Below, piece by piece: positions 1-5,524 of a DNA stretch of 12,969 bases (within the stretch, counting starts at the first letter, position 1; every line of letters begins with the position of its first letter). This stretch comes from Syntrophaceae bacterium UBA1163 (GTDB taxonomy: Bacteria > Desulfobacterota > BSN033 > UBA1163). Below the pieces are notes generated by a model. It saw nothing but the letters and a program-made list of their open reading frames with translations, had not been told where the DNA came from and did no database searches. The stretch lies in contig DBZJ01000067.1 of assembly GCA_002311635.1 (NCBI GenBank), positions 13,414 through 26,382 of the forward strand. The letters are read 5' to 3'. A program made the translations under genes and the position numbers.

Positions 1-505
1 TTGCAAAATTCTCCAGAATCTCCTTATTCCTTTGTGTGACTTGTGTGGTTCGGTAGACATGGGAAAGTTCGTAATACGCGGTTTTCACGTCTCTAATCAC
101 TTGATGGATTTTACCCTGAATGTCGGTGAAAACCGCCTCTGCTTCTTTTCCAGCCATTTCTCCCATAAGTTTTCTCTTCCCAAAAAAAGGAAACCTCTGA
201 GAGATCGAGAACTCCTTCATCGTCATATCCTCTTGATGGAAACTGAAACTGGTAGGGAGGTTGATGATTCCGAAACTAAACATCGGATCTTCGAGAGCTC
301 TGGCCTGAGGTATCTTCTCTTTATAGACCTCCCATTTCTTCTTCGCCGCCAGGATTTCCGGGTTGTTCTGAACGGCCTCATCCACCAACTGATCTACATT
401 CAACCATGGTTTTTCCGACTGAGCTATTGAGGAAAAAGCCATTAACATCAAGATCAAGAAAAAGAAGAGAATCGGTTTAGCCAAGCCAAATGACTTTAAG
501 CCCAT
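1..505 (-). CDS. TolC/CusC-family outer membrane efflux protein, N-terminal part (cut by window edge)
   Basis: The reverse strand reads from an ATG at 505 to the left edge without a stop (168 codons). A strong Shine-Dalgarno (GGAAGGTGAT) precedes the ATG. The protein starts with a signal peptide (residues about 1-30, hydrophobic core ILFFFLILMLMAF, cleavage near AQS). It continues with the typical opening of outer-membrane factor proteins: a helix with LVDEAVQNNPEILAA, then an ARALEDPMFSFGI stretch, then an ISQRFPFFGKR segment. Such proteins form trimeric channels through the outer membrane and periplasm for RND or ABC efflux pumps or type I secretion. The PFFGKR region is typical of CzcC/CusC-like members of metal efflux systems. 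Membrane-fusion and RND genes would be expected beyond the left edge, but none is visible. Family assignment is strong; substrate is unknown. Confidence 0.88.
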   Translation of the reverse strand, partial: MGLKSFGLAKPILFFFLILMLMAFSSIAQSEKPWLNVDQLVDEAVQNNPEILAAKKKWEVYKEKIPQARALEDPMFSFGIINLPTSFSFHQEDMTMKEFSISQRFPFFGKRKLMGEMAGKEAEAVFTDIQGKIHQVIRDVKTAYYELSHVYRTTQVTQRNKEILENFA

Positions 506-706
506 TTCATCACCTTCCTTCTAAGATGAAAGCAAAGTATTACTTCTTAATGTTAATTAAAGATGCTTACACAAGTAAATACCGTAAACTCCTTATTTTT
601 ATATTGAAAACAGCTGTATATCGCAGTATTAATTGATTTTACATCTATGACGCGCGATTCTGAACTGAGTTTGCAACCCTCTTATGATTTAAACTGGTTA
701 CAATAG

Positions 707-735
707 TGTATATTTTCAGACCATGTTTGTATAAT
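707..735 (+). promoter_or_regulatory. Possible promoter reading into the three-way-junction element
   Basis: A perfect -10 hexamer TATAAT lies at 730-735. The hexamer 17 bp upstream (TGTATA, 707-712) matches only half of the -35 consensus. The predicted start, about 742, falls a few bases before the first helix of the element at 747. This would be the expected arrangement for a small RNA transcribed on the plus strand, but AT-rich DNA produces such matches often. Confidence 0.35.
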
Positions 736-746
736 TTTCAAACAAA

Positions 747-839
747 AAAGCTCTTGACCAATTGGCTAAACCTTAAGGGGGGTGAAGGTTTTAGCAGTCA
801 GGGGACCTAAATTCAATTAGGTCCTTGGCCAAGAGCTTT
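747..839. ncRNA. Candidate structured RNA or small inverted-repeat element (three-way junction), unknown family
   Basis: About 93 nt fold into a neat three-way junction. P1 pairs 747-761 with 825-839: ten pairs, one A-C mismatch, four more pairs. P2 pairs 765-774 with 785-795 (one bulge) around a G-rich ten-base loop (775-784, AAGGGGGGTG). P3 pairs 803-810 with 817-824 (eight perfect pairs, loop ATTCAA) and abuts P1 directly. The junction strands are 762-764 and 796-802. On the minus strand the closing arm runs straight into TTTTTT, so that strand would also carry a terminator-like end, while on the plus strand a TATAAT sits just upstream. I compared it mentally with purine, c-di-GMP, fluoride, guanidine and ZTP riboswitch patterns and recognised none. 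A miniature transposon (MITE) is the alternative, but I see no clear target duplication. Confidence 0.5.
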
Positions 840-1035
840 ATCTTACTACCTAAAACTATAAGTTTATTTTTTAAAAAAAATCTAGATTAAGAACTGTATC
901 ACAATCCAAAAATATACAGTCTTAATGAACGTAGTAAATCTCAAAAATTTAGTCAGCAATTCTTGTGCCAAAGTCCCATCCCTAACACCCCTGATTGTTT
1001 CCTTCCCTTTGTTCCTTTGGGAAGAAAATGTGGCC

Positions 1036-1302
1036 TTAAATTATTTTAGGGGGACGAAAGATAAGATCTGGCAACTCGTCGACAACTAATGATAACTTTA
1101 GTGGCACCAAACAGCCCCTTAGAGGGAGACCTGAAGTCTCCGGGAGAATTTTATCGACAATCATCGGACAGTGGAATAAAGATCCGCAATCCATCTTCAT
1201 GATCCCCGTGTGACTTCCGTCTGGACATCCATCCGTCGGGAACATGGGGACGTAGGAAAAAAGGATTCCAATAACAAGAAGGCATCCTATGATAGTTTTC
1301 AT
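1036..1302 (-). CDS. Small exported Cys-rich protein, probably linked to the efflux locus
   Basis: The gene codes for 88 residues from the ATG at 1302 (90 if the ATG at 1308 is used). The GGGAG Shine-Dalgarno lies 9 nt before 1302 but only 3 nt before 1308, so 1302 is preferred. The product has a signal peptide or membrane segment (MKTIIGCLLVIGILFSYV), then a Cys/His/Met cluster (CPDGSHTG, MKMDCG, FHCPM), and a C-terminus ending FRPPK. From memory, short proteins with a Cys-Gly then Phe-His-Cys-Pro pattern precede CusC/CusB/CusA-type efflux genes in Deltaproteobacteria; I could not check this. Cys, His and Met residues in a secreted protein would fit metal binding, which is inference. It lies upstream of the TolC-like gene on the same strand. 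No function is established. Confidence 0.62.
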   Translation of the reverse strand: MKTIIGCLLVIGILFSYVPMFPTDGCPDGSHTGIMKMDCGSLFHCPMIVDKILPETSGLPLRGCLVPLKLSLVVDELPDLIFRPPKII

Positions 1303-1310
1303 ATCCATTT

Positions 1311-1398
1311 TCTCCCGCCCAAAGGGAGACGGTTCTCGACAGAACTAACAAACCTTAGGACGTCAAAGGCAATGGCGTTGGAGGACCAGCGAGAACCG
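1311..1398 (-). promoter_or_regulatory. Structured leader of the small Cys-rich gene with RBS-sequestering hairpin
   Basis: On the minus-strand transcript a 9-bp helix closes a long loop (1390-1398 pairs with 1330-1338, CGGTTCTCG/CGAGAACCG). Directly next to it is a 6-bp hairpin (1324-1329 with 1311-1316, TCTCCC/GGGAGA, 7-nt loop) whose 3' arm is the GGGAG Shine-Dalgarno of the gene starting at 1302. A -10-like TATAAA (1405-1410) would start transcription near 1398, just where the outer helix begins. The -35 is weak. The arrangement suggests control of translation by leader folding, which is inference. Confidence 0.42.
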
Positions 1399-1474
1399 CT
1401 TTTCTTTATAAGTCCGATTAAAAGTAGTTTCTTCATTTCACAAATTGATCCTTGATTCGAATCGTTGATGAAAG

Positions 1475-2686
1475 CTAAACGGCTGCTTGACTTACCGTTC
1501 CCAGACCGCATGTATCATGATAATCGGTCAATTCCTTTATTTTCGGTTCCCCGTTGCAGAGAAGACAGGAGGGATTCTTCCTGATCGGAAACGTTTTAAA
1601 TTCCATATCCAGCGATTGATAAATCAGGAATTGGCCGATCAGTGGTTTTCCCTTTTTCAAAATAAGCTTGATCGCTTCTGTTGCCTGAATCAATCCAATT
1701 TGCCCGGGTACAACTCCCAGGACACCTGCTTCGTCTCAGCTGGGAACCAGACCCGGCGGAGGAGGTTCAGGAAAGAGACAACGCAAACAGGGACCCCCGT
1801 CTTTAGGGGAAAAAACACTGACCTGTCCTTCAAATTGGAAGACTCCTCCATAAATATAAGGTTTCCCTGTAAAGAACGAAGCGTCGTTTACGAGATACTT
1901 CGTCTGGAAATTATCAGATCCATCGATGATGAGATCATACTCCTGAAAAATCTCGAGAGCATTCCGTGGAGTCAGTCGCTTTTGGTAGGTCACCACCTTC
2001 ACATCGGGATTGATTCGATGGATGGCCTCCTTAGCCGATTCAGTCTTCGGCCTTCCCACGTCAGCCGAACCGTGCAATATCTGGCGCTGAAGATTGCTTA
2101 AATCCACTTTGTCGGAATCAATGATACCCAGGGTCCCTACTCCCGCAGCAGCCAGATAAAGAGCAGCAGGACAACCGAGACCTCCTGCGCCAACCAGAAG
2201 AACTTTCGCTTTCAAGAATTGAATCTGCCCATCCAACCCGACATCTTTAAGCAGAAGATGCCGGCTATACCGGCTTAGTTGATCTGGCGTCAGTTCGGAA
2301 CCACTCACCACTGCATAGCCAGCCGCTTTCCAGCCATCAATGCCTTCGGCCATGGAGAAGACATGGGTATAACCTCTTTCTTTCATTAACTTTGCAGCGG
2401 CGAGAGAACGAATACCCCCTGCGCAGTAAACCACCACTGGAATATCCTTATCAGGTAGCAGGTCCTCCACTTTTTCGCCCAAGAGACCCTGAGGAAGGAA
2501 AGTGGCTCCCTCAAGATATCCCACTGCCACCTCTTCTTTCTCCCGGATATCAAGCAGAACAACCGGTTCCTTTCTTTGAAGGAGTTGATGGGTTTGCTCA
2601 ACCGAGATTTCAGAGTCTTCTTTCTTAGCTTTGATGATAAACCAATCTTTGAAATCTTTGATGGTCTTCCCCATTCCTGTCTTCAC
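1475..2686 (-). CDS. Rhodanese-MoeB/ThiF fusion sulfur-carrier adenylyltransferase, selenocysteine (TGA) at the conserved Cys site
   Basis: Likely an ATP-dependent E1-like enzyme that adenylates a ThiS/MoaD-type sulfur carrier and loads it with sulfur from its rhodanese domain. Numbering is from GTG 2686, which has GGGAG 5 nt upstream; GTG 2728 and ATG 2725 in the same frame lack a Shine-Dalgarno. An N-terminal rhodanese domain (about 25-125) has active-site Cys88 in YCAGGIRS. The MoeB/ThiF domain (about 130-403) has the nucleotide loop GAGGLG (166-171), DSDKVDLSNLQRQ, and zinc pairs CLRC (300/303) and CLLC (374/377). Codon 317 is TGA (1736-1738), between LVPS and DEAGVLG, where relatives have Cys (PSCxEAGVLG). 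The same frame then runs on through QATEAIKLI, LIYQSLDM and CLLC to a TAG at 1475. Reading TGA as Sec gives a full 403-residue protein. A simple pseudogene is unlikely because both sides are intact and in frame. Confidence 0.88.
1703..1738 (-). promoter_or_regulatory. Sec TGA codon and bacterial SECIS-like hairpin
   Basis: The in-frame TGA is at 1738-1736. Fourteen nucleotides later a 6-bp stem forms: 1721-1716 (CCTGGG) pairs with 1708-1703 (CCCGGG), with one G-U pair, around the 7-nt loop AGTTGTA (1715-1709). The loop begins 20 nt after the TGA and has a G among its first two bases. This fits the general bacterial SECIS pattern bound by SelB, as I know it. The hairpin lies inside the coding sequence, as expected for bacteria. 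Folding was done by eye. Confidence 0.68.
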
Positions 2687-2732
2687 TTGATCTCCCTTAT
2701 TCCCCTGGCTCCCCACGTTACCCATCACAAAT

Positions 2733-2742
2733 ATTCTTTATA
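2733..2742 (-). promoter_or_regulatory. ATTCTTTATA motif upstream of the rhodanese-MoeB gene (candidate operator or -10)
   Basis: On the minus strand this reads TATAAAGAAT, and 13 nt (2733-2745) are identical to the motif in the rrf2 promoter (3403-3415). It lies about 47-56 nt upstream of the preferred GTG start. It could be a binding site of the neighbouring Rrf2 protein or simply a -10 region, since it contains TATAAA. Confidence 0.35.
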
Positions 2743-2904
2743 AAACCAATCAAGAAACACTTCACTAAAAAAGGGAAAATTGACCTATTCCCCCACTTAA
2801 ATTTACATTACGCTCGATATTACTCTTTAAAAAATAAGGAAAAACTGTAATCAAAACTCGCTAAAAACCCGTGCTAATCTAACTCAGAAATCATATTAGC
2901 GAAG

Positions 2905-3369
2905 TCATATATAATACATAAATCTCTTGTCGAAATCCTTTTTCATCCCCATTTCCTTAGCCAGCTGACATAAGTCTTTAATCGTGACAGAATCAAAATA
3001 ATCATTCAGTCTTTTCCCTGCTTCATTCCAAACGATTTGAGTTACGCATCCCCCTGACCTTGCACAGGGTTTAGCTGAATCATCTGGATTGACACAGAGA
3101 ACTGGGTTAATGCCGCCTTCTGTGATTCGGATAACTTCACCGACAGTAATTTGTTCGGGTTTCTTGCTCAAAAAATAGCCACCCGAAGGGCCTCTTTTGC
3201 TTCCAACTATCCCCGCCCTCCTTAATTTCTGAAAGATCTGCTCCAAATAGCGTTGGGAAATTCCTTGCCTCCGGGAAATATCTTTTACCTGAGCCCCTAA
3301 CCCTCCGGAATGATAGGCAATATCAAAAATTGCCCTTACCCCGTATCTGCTCTGCGTGGAAAGTCTCAT
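2905..3369 (-). CDS. Rrf2/IscR-family transcriptional regulator
   Basis: A 154-residue protein of normal Rrf2 length. It opens with the family hallmark MRLSTQSRYGVRAIFDIA, followed by the winged-helix DNA-binding part (about 1-70, with ISQRYLEQIFQKLRRAGIV and KRGPSGGYFL) and the dimer helix. Three cysteines at 92, 102 and 108 (C-x9-C-x5-C) are spaced like the iron-sulfur ligands of IscR- and NsrR-type members, so the protein may sense Fe-S, redox or NO state; this is family knowledge plus inference. It lies directly upstream of the rhodanese-MoeB gene on the same strand (about 220 bp to its preferred start), which suggests control of sulfur transfer. No good Shine-Dalgarno precedes the ATG at 3369. 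A strong promoter sits at 3395-3423. Confidence 0.9.
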   Translation of the reverse strand: MRLSTQSRYGVRAIFDIAYHSGGLGAQVKDISRRQGISQRYLEQIFQKLRRAGIVGSKRGPSGGYFLSKKPEQITVGEVIRITEGGINPVLCVNPDDSAKPCARSGGCVTQIVWNEAGKRLNDYFDSVTIKDLCQLAKEMGMKKDFDKRFMYYI

Positions 3370-3394
3370 AGCACGTCAATTTGATGTTAGAATC

Positions 3395-3423
3395 TTTGTA
3401 CCATTCTTTATAAAAATTGTCAA
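3395..3423 (-). promoter_or_regulatory. Promoter of the rrf2 gene with embedded ATTCTTTATA motif
   Basis: A perfect -35 TTGACA (3423-3418) and a -10 TACAAA (3400-3395) are separated by exactly 17 bp. The start would be near 3388, about 20 nt before the ATG. The spacer contains the shared motif at 3403-3412 (TATAAAGAAT on the minus strand). A repressor bound there would block the promoter, so autoregulation by the Rrf2 protein is a reasonable guess. Confidence 0.68.
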
Positions 3424-3437
3424 GATAGTTTAATTCT

Positions 3438-3986
3438 TTATTTTTCGGTCAGAAGATTTATAAGGCAGAAGACCTCTGGACTTTTCCAGTCCCTGGGACC
3501 CGTGGCTTTTCCAATCATTCTCCCTGTCTTATCGATCAAGAAGGTAGTTGGAACTCCTTTTACTTCAAAGAGGTCGAGGGTCTCGCCCTGCGGATCGAGT
3601 AAAACAGGGAAGGCGTAATGATGTTTTTTAATAAATTCCTGAACGCGTTCCAAACGTTCGTAGTCGACAGAAATGCTCAGTAAAACAAAATCTCTCTCTT
3701 TAAACCGCTGGTGCAGAACCTCCAGGCTAGGCATCTCTTCTTTACAGGGACCGCACCAAGTGGCCCAAAAATTGAGAAGGATAATCTTCCCTTTCAATTG
3801 TTTTATTTCAACTTTATTACCATTTAAGTCTCTCAAAGAAAAATCCGGAGCCTTTTTATCGCCCTTGATCGGATCGATCCTTATTTTTGAAAAGAGATCA
3901 CCCTCCCCTCCTTCGGCTGTGAATACAAGGGCGACAAGGAGGATGAGGATCAAAGAAAGGCATCGAGAAAAAACGTTTCCCTCCAT
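3438..3986 (-). CDS. TlpA/ResA-like periplasmic thioredoxin
   Basis: A 182-residue protein with an N-terminal signal or anchor (about 9-24, LSLILILLVALVFTA). A thioredoxin fold of the AhpC/TSA-redoxin type follows, with APDFSLRDLNGNKV, the active site WCGPC (Cys78 and Cys81) and cis-Pro146 in GVPTTF. Such proteins reduce disulfides outside the cytoplasm, for example in cytochrome c maturation, or serve peroxide defence; the substrate here is unknown. The ATG at 3986 has only a distant GGAAGGTGAT (about 14 nt). The decamer ATTCTTTATA lies between, at 3992-4001. The gene is upstream of rrf2 on the same strand (68 bp gap), but the rrf2 promoter in that gap suggests separate transcription. Confidence 0.88.
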   Translation of the reverse strand: MEGNVFSRCLSLILILLVALVFTAEGGEGDLFSKIRIDPIKGDKKAPDFSLRDLNGNKVEIKQLKGKIILLNFWATWCGPCKEEMPSLEVLHQRFKERDFVLLSISVDYERLERVQEFIKKHHYAFPVLLDPQGETLDLFEVKGVPTTFLIDKTGRMIGKATGPRDWKSPEVFCLINLLTEK

Positions 3987-3991
3987 GGTTT

Positions 3992-4001
3992 ATTCTTTAT
4001 A
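3992..4001 (-). promoter_or_regulatory. ATTCTTTATA motif upstream of the thioredoxin gene
   Basis: The third exact copy of the decamer found at 2733-2742 and 3403-3412, all upstream of minus-strand genes around the Rrf2 regulator. A nine-of-ten match (TTTCTTTATA) is at 1401-1410 upstream of the small Cys-rich gene. This copy begins 6 bp from the ATG and would overlap the ribosome binding region. Confidence 0.33.
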
Positions 4002-4085
4002 TCACCTTCCAAACTCATGTTCCATTGGAATTTAAATTCCTTTTCCATAAGCGTCCGAGAGATCTGGAAAAAGGATGAAAAATGC

Positions 4086-4114
4086 TTGTCTACGGACTTA
4101 TCTTTTTTTATACT
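4086..4114 (+). promoter_or_regulatory. Promoter for a leaderless zinc-ribbon message
   Basis: A -35 TTGTCT (4086-4091) and -10 TATACT (4109-4114) have a 17-bp spacer. The predicted start falls at about 4121, which is the A of an in-frame ATG, so the message would be leaderless. The alternative ATG at 4082 lies upstream of this promoter. Confidence 0.5.
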
Positions 4115-4120
4115 TATTGT

Positions 4121-4324
4121 ATGCAGAAGCCCAGTTTTGAACAGTTCGAAGCAACTTCTCTTTACTGCCCGAGGTGCAAGGCGGCGGTCCCGGTGAGAAG
4201 GAGATTGCTTTTAGTCTTGCCCGAAGGGGAGGAGTATGAGTATCTGTGTGCTTATTGTTCCACCTCGGTAGGCACGAAGATTGACAAGAATGCTCCCCAG
4301 ATTGAGGTGCTCATTAAGCCCTGA
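4121..4324 (+). CDS. Small zinc-ribbon protein of unknown function
   Basis: A 67-residue cytoplasmic protein if it starts at ATG 4121 (MQKPSFEQF). It carries two CxxC knuckles, CPRC and CAYC, separated by a basic and acidic linker (VRRRLLLVLPEGEEYEYL), the pattern of a small zinc ribbon. An upstream in-frame ATG at 4082 has an AGGA Shine-Dalgarno 6 nt away and would add 13 hydrophobic residues (MLVYGLIFFYTYC). I prefer 4121 because a good promoter (4086-4114) begins transcription right there and the extension looks unnatural. The gene lies 105 bp upstream of the AIR-synthase-like gene on the same strand. The fold is likely; the role is unknown. Confidence 0.7.
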   Translation: MQKPSFEQFEATSLYCPRCKAAVPVRRRLLLVLPEGEEYEYLCAYCSTSVGTKIDKNAPQIEVLIKP

Positions 4325-4429
4325 GCTTGTCAAAAAAACCCTACCAAATACGGTTTACGGTTGATCCCTCCCGCCGAAACAGGGCTTGCACCTCCTGACA
4401 AAATCTGGTTTAATGCCGTTGGAGGCAGG

Positions 4430-5524
4430 ATGTTGAAACGGATGACAAGGTTCCAGAAGATCGGAAAACTGGAGATCGGTATTCTGAAAGAACTCTTAGA
4501 AAGAAACACGGTTCTCGACCCTCGGGTCGTTATCGGTCCGGAAATTGGCGAAGATGCCGCAGTGATCGATCCGGGGAGAAAAACCGATCGTTATTGGGTG
4601 GTCACTTCAGACCCCATTACCTTTGCAACAGAGGAGATCGGATACTATGGAGTGGTGGTCAACCTGAATGACATCGCGACGATGGGAGCAATTCCCAAAT
4701 GGTTTTCAGCCACCCTTCTCTTCCCCGAAGGTTCGGACCTAAAGGACATCGAAAGGGTCTTCAGACAGATCCGCGATGCCTGCCACCGATTTAAAATCTC
4801 CCTCGTCGGCGGGCATACAGAGATCACACCCGGAATCAAGAAAATGATCCTGTCCGGCCATATGATTGGAGAGGTTAAAAAAGATAAGCTGGTGACCACC
4901 GGTGGCGCAAGACCGGGAGACCTCCTTCTCCTCGTGAAGGGGGTCTGTATTGAAGGAACTTCGATTATGGCAAGGGAGAAGGAGGCTGTTCTTTTGAAAA
5001 GGGGCATCTCTTCTTCGGTAATTCGAAAGGCAAAGAGATTCATCTTTGATCCGGGGATCGAAGTCCTTCGTCCGTCGCGGATTGCTTGTGGAGTCTCTTC
5101 CGTCCACGCGATGCACGACCCGACAGAAGGAGGATTGATCAATGGGATGATCGAGATGGCATGGGCTTCGGATACAGAGATAGAAGTCGATTTAGAAAAG
5201 GTCTTGATCTATAAAGAGTCGCGCATCCTCTGCCGGGAATTTGGAATGGACCCTCTCGGCACCATCGCTTCGGGTGCATTGCTTTTAGCCGTGCCTCCAT
5301 CGGACCTCTTGCCGCTTCAAAAAGTCTTCAGAAAAAATTCCATACCCCTCGGAGTCATCGGCAAAGCGAAGAAAGGGCCGGCGAGAGTTTTAAGGGTAGA
5401 TCGAAAAGGTCGTAAGGAGCTCGAACCTCTTCCTCGGGATGAGATTCTGAAGACCTATTCCGGTTTTTTCACTCCAATACCCCGGAGAGCGGGACAAGTT
5501 CGATTCCCATCTCCTTCATCTTAG
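4430..5524 (+). CDS. AIR synthase-related (HypE/PurM-like) ATP-binding protein
   Basis: A 364-residue protein of the PurM/SelD/HypE/ThiL superfamily. The ATG at 4430 is chosen because GGAGG lies 4 nt upstream; the frame is open to a TTG at 4361. The N-terminal AIRS domain (about 15-150) shows GEDAAVID (40-47), SDPITFATEEIG (60-71), NLNDIATMGA (79-88) and GGHTEIT (127-133), the metal-ATP and substrate residues typical of the family. The AIRS C-terminal domain follows to about 345. It is not SelD (the N-terminal Cys/Sec-Lys motif is missing) and not canonical HypE (no C-terminal PRIC-type Cys); nothing nearby suggests purine synthesis. The acyl, carbamoyl or phosphoryl substrate is unknown. Its last 56 bases overlap the 3' end of the convergent deacetylase-like gene. 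Confidence 0.82.
   Translation: MLKRMTRFQKIGKLEIGILKELLERNTVLDPRVVIGPEIGEDAAVIDPGRKTDRYWVVTSDPITFATEEIGYYGVVVNLNDIATMGAIPKWFSATLLFPEGSDLKDIERVFRQIRDACHRFKISLVGGHTEITPGIKKMILSGHMIGEVKKDKLVTTGGARPGDLLLLVKGVCIEGTSIMAREKEAVLLKRGISSSVIRKAKRFIFDPGIEVLRPSRIACGVSSVHAMHDPTEGGLINGMIEMAWASDTEIEVDLEKVLIYKESRILCREFGMDPLGTIASGALLLAVPPSDLLPLQKVFRKNSIPLGVIGKAKKGPARVLRVDRKGRKELEPLPRDEILKTYSGFFTPIPRRAGQVRFPSPSS

Larger units (their letters stand above)
506..1035. other. 530-bp AT-rich intergenic region upstream of the TolC-like gene
   Basis: I see no convincing gene here. The stretch holds the three-way-junction inverted-repeat element at 747-839, a -10-like TATAAT at 730-735 on the plus strand, and a 6-bp hairpin at about 1002-1024 (CTTCCC/GGGAAG). 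That hairpin could mark the 3' end of the small gene ending at 1036, but it has no good T-run. The long leader suggests that the TolC-like gene has its own promoter or a processed transcript. I could not pick a clear -35/-10 pair for it. Confidence 0.6.

Noticed and set aside
32..430. A 132-residue plus-strand open frame at the left edge
   Set aside because: The opposite strand encodes a clear TolC-family N-terminus with signal peptide and ribosome binding site.
1299..1511. A 70-residue minus-strand frame upstream of the small Cys-rich gene
   Set aside because: No ribosome binding site or domain; it covers the structured leader and promoter-like sequence instead.
1736..1738. Nonsense mutation making the MoeB gene a pseudogene
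   Set aside because: The stop is a TGA, sits exactly at the conserved Cys, the downstream part stays in frame with all motifs intact, and a SECIS-like hairpin follows. Sec is the better reading.
1487..2101. A 204-residue plus-strand open frame
   Set aside because: It lies entirely opposite the rhodanese-MoeB gene, has no recognisable domain, and is best seen as a shadow of that gene.
4361..5524. SelD (selenide, water dikinase), which would fit the selenoprotein
   Set aside because: The N-terminal Gly-Cys/Sec-x-x-Lys motif of SelD is missing and the motifs match the AIR-synthase/HypE side of the superfamily.
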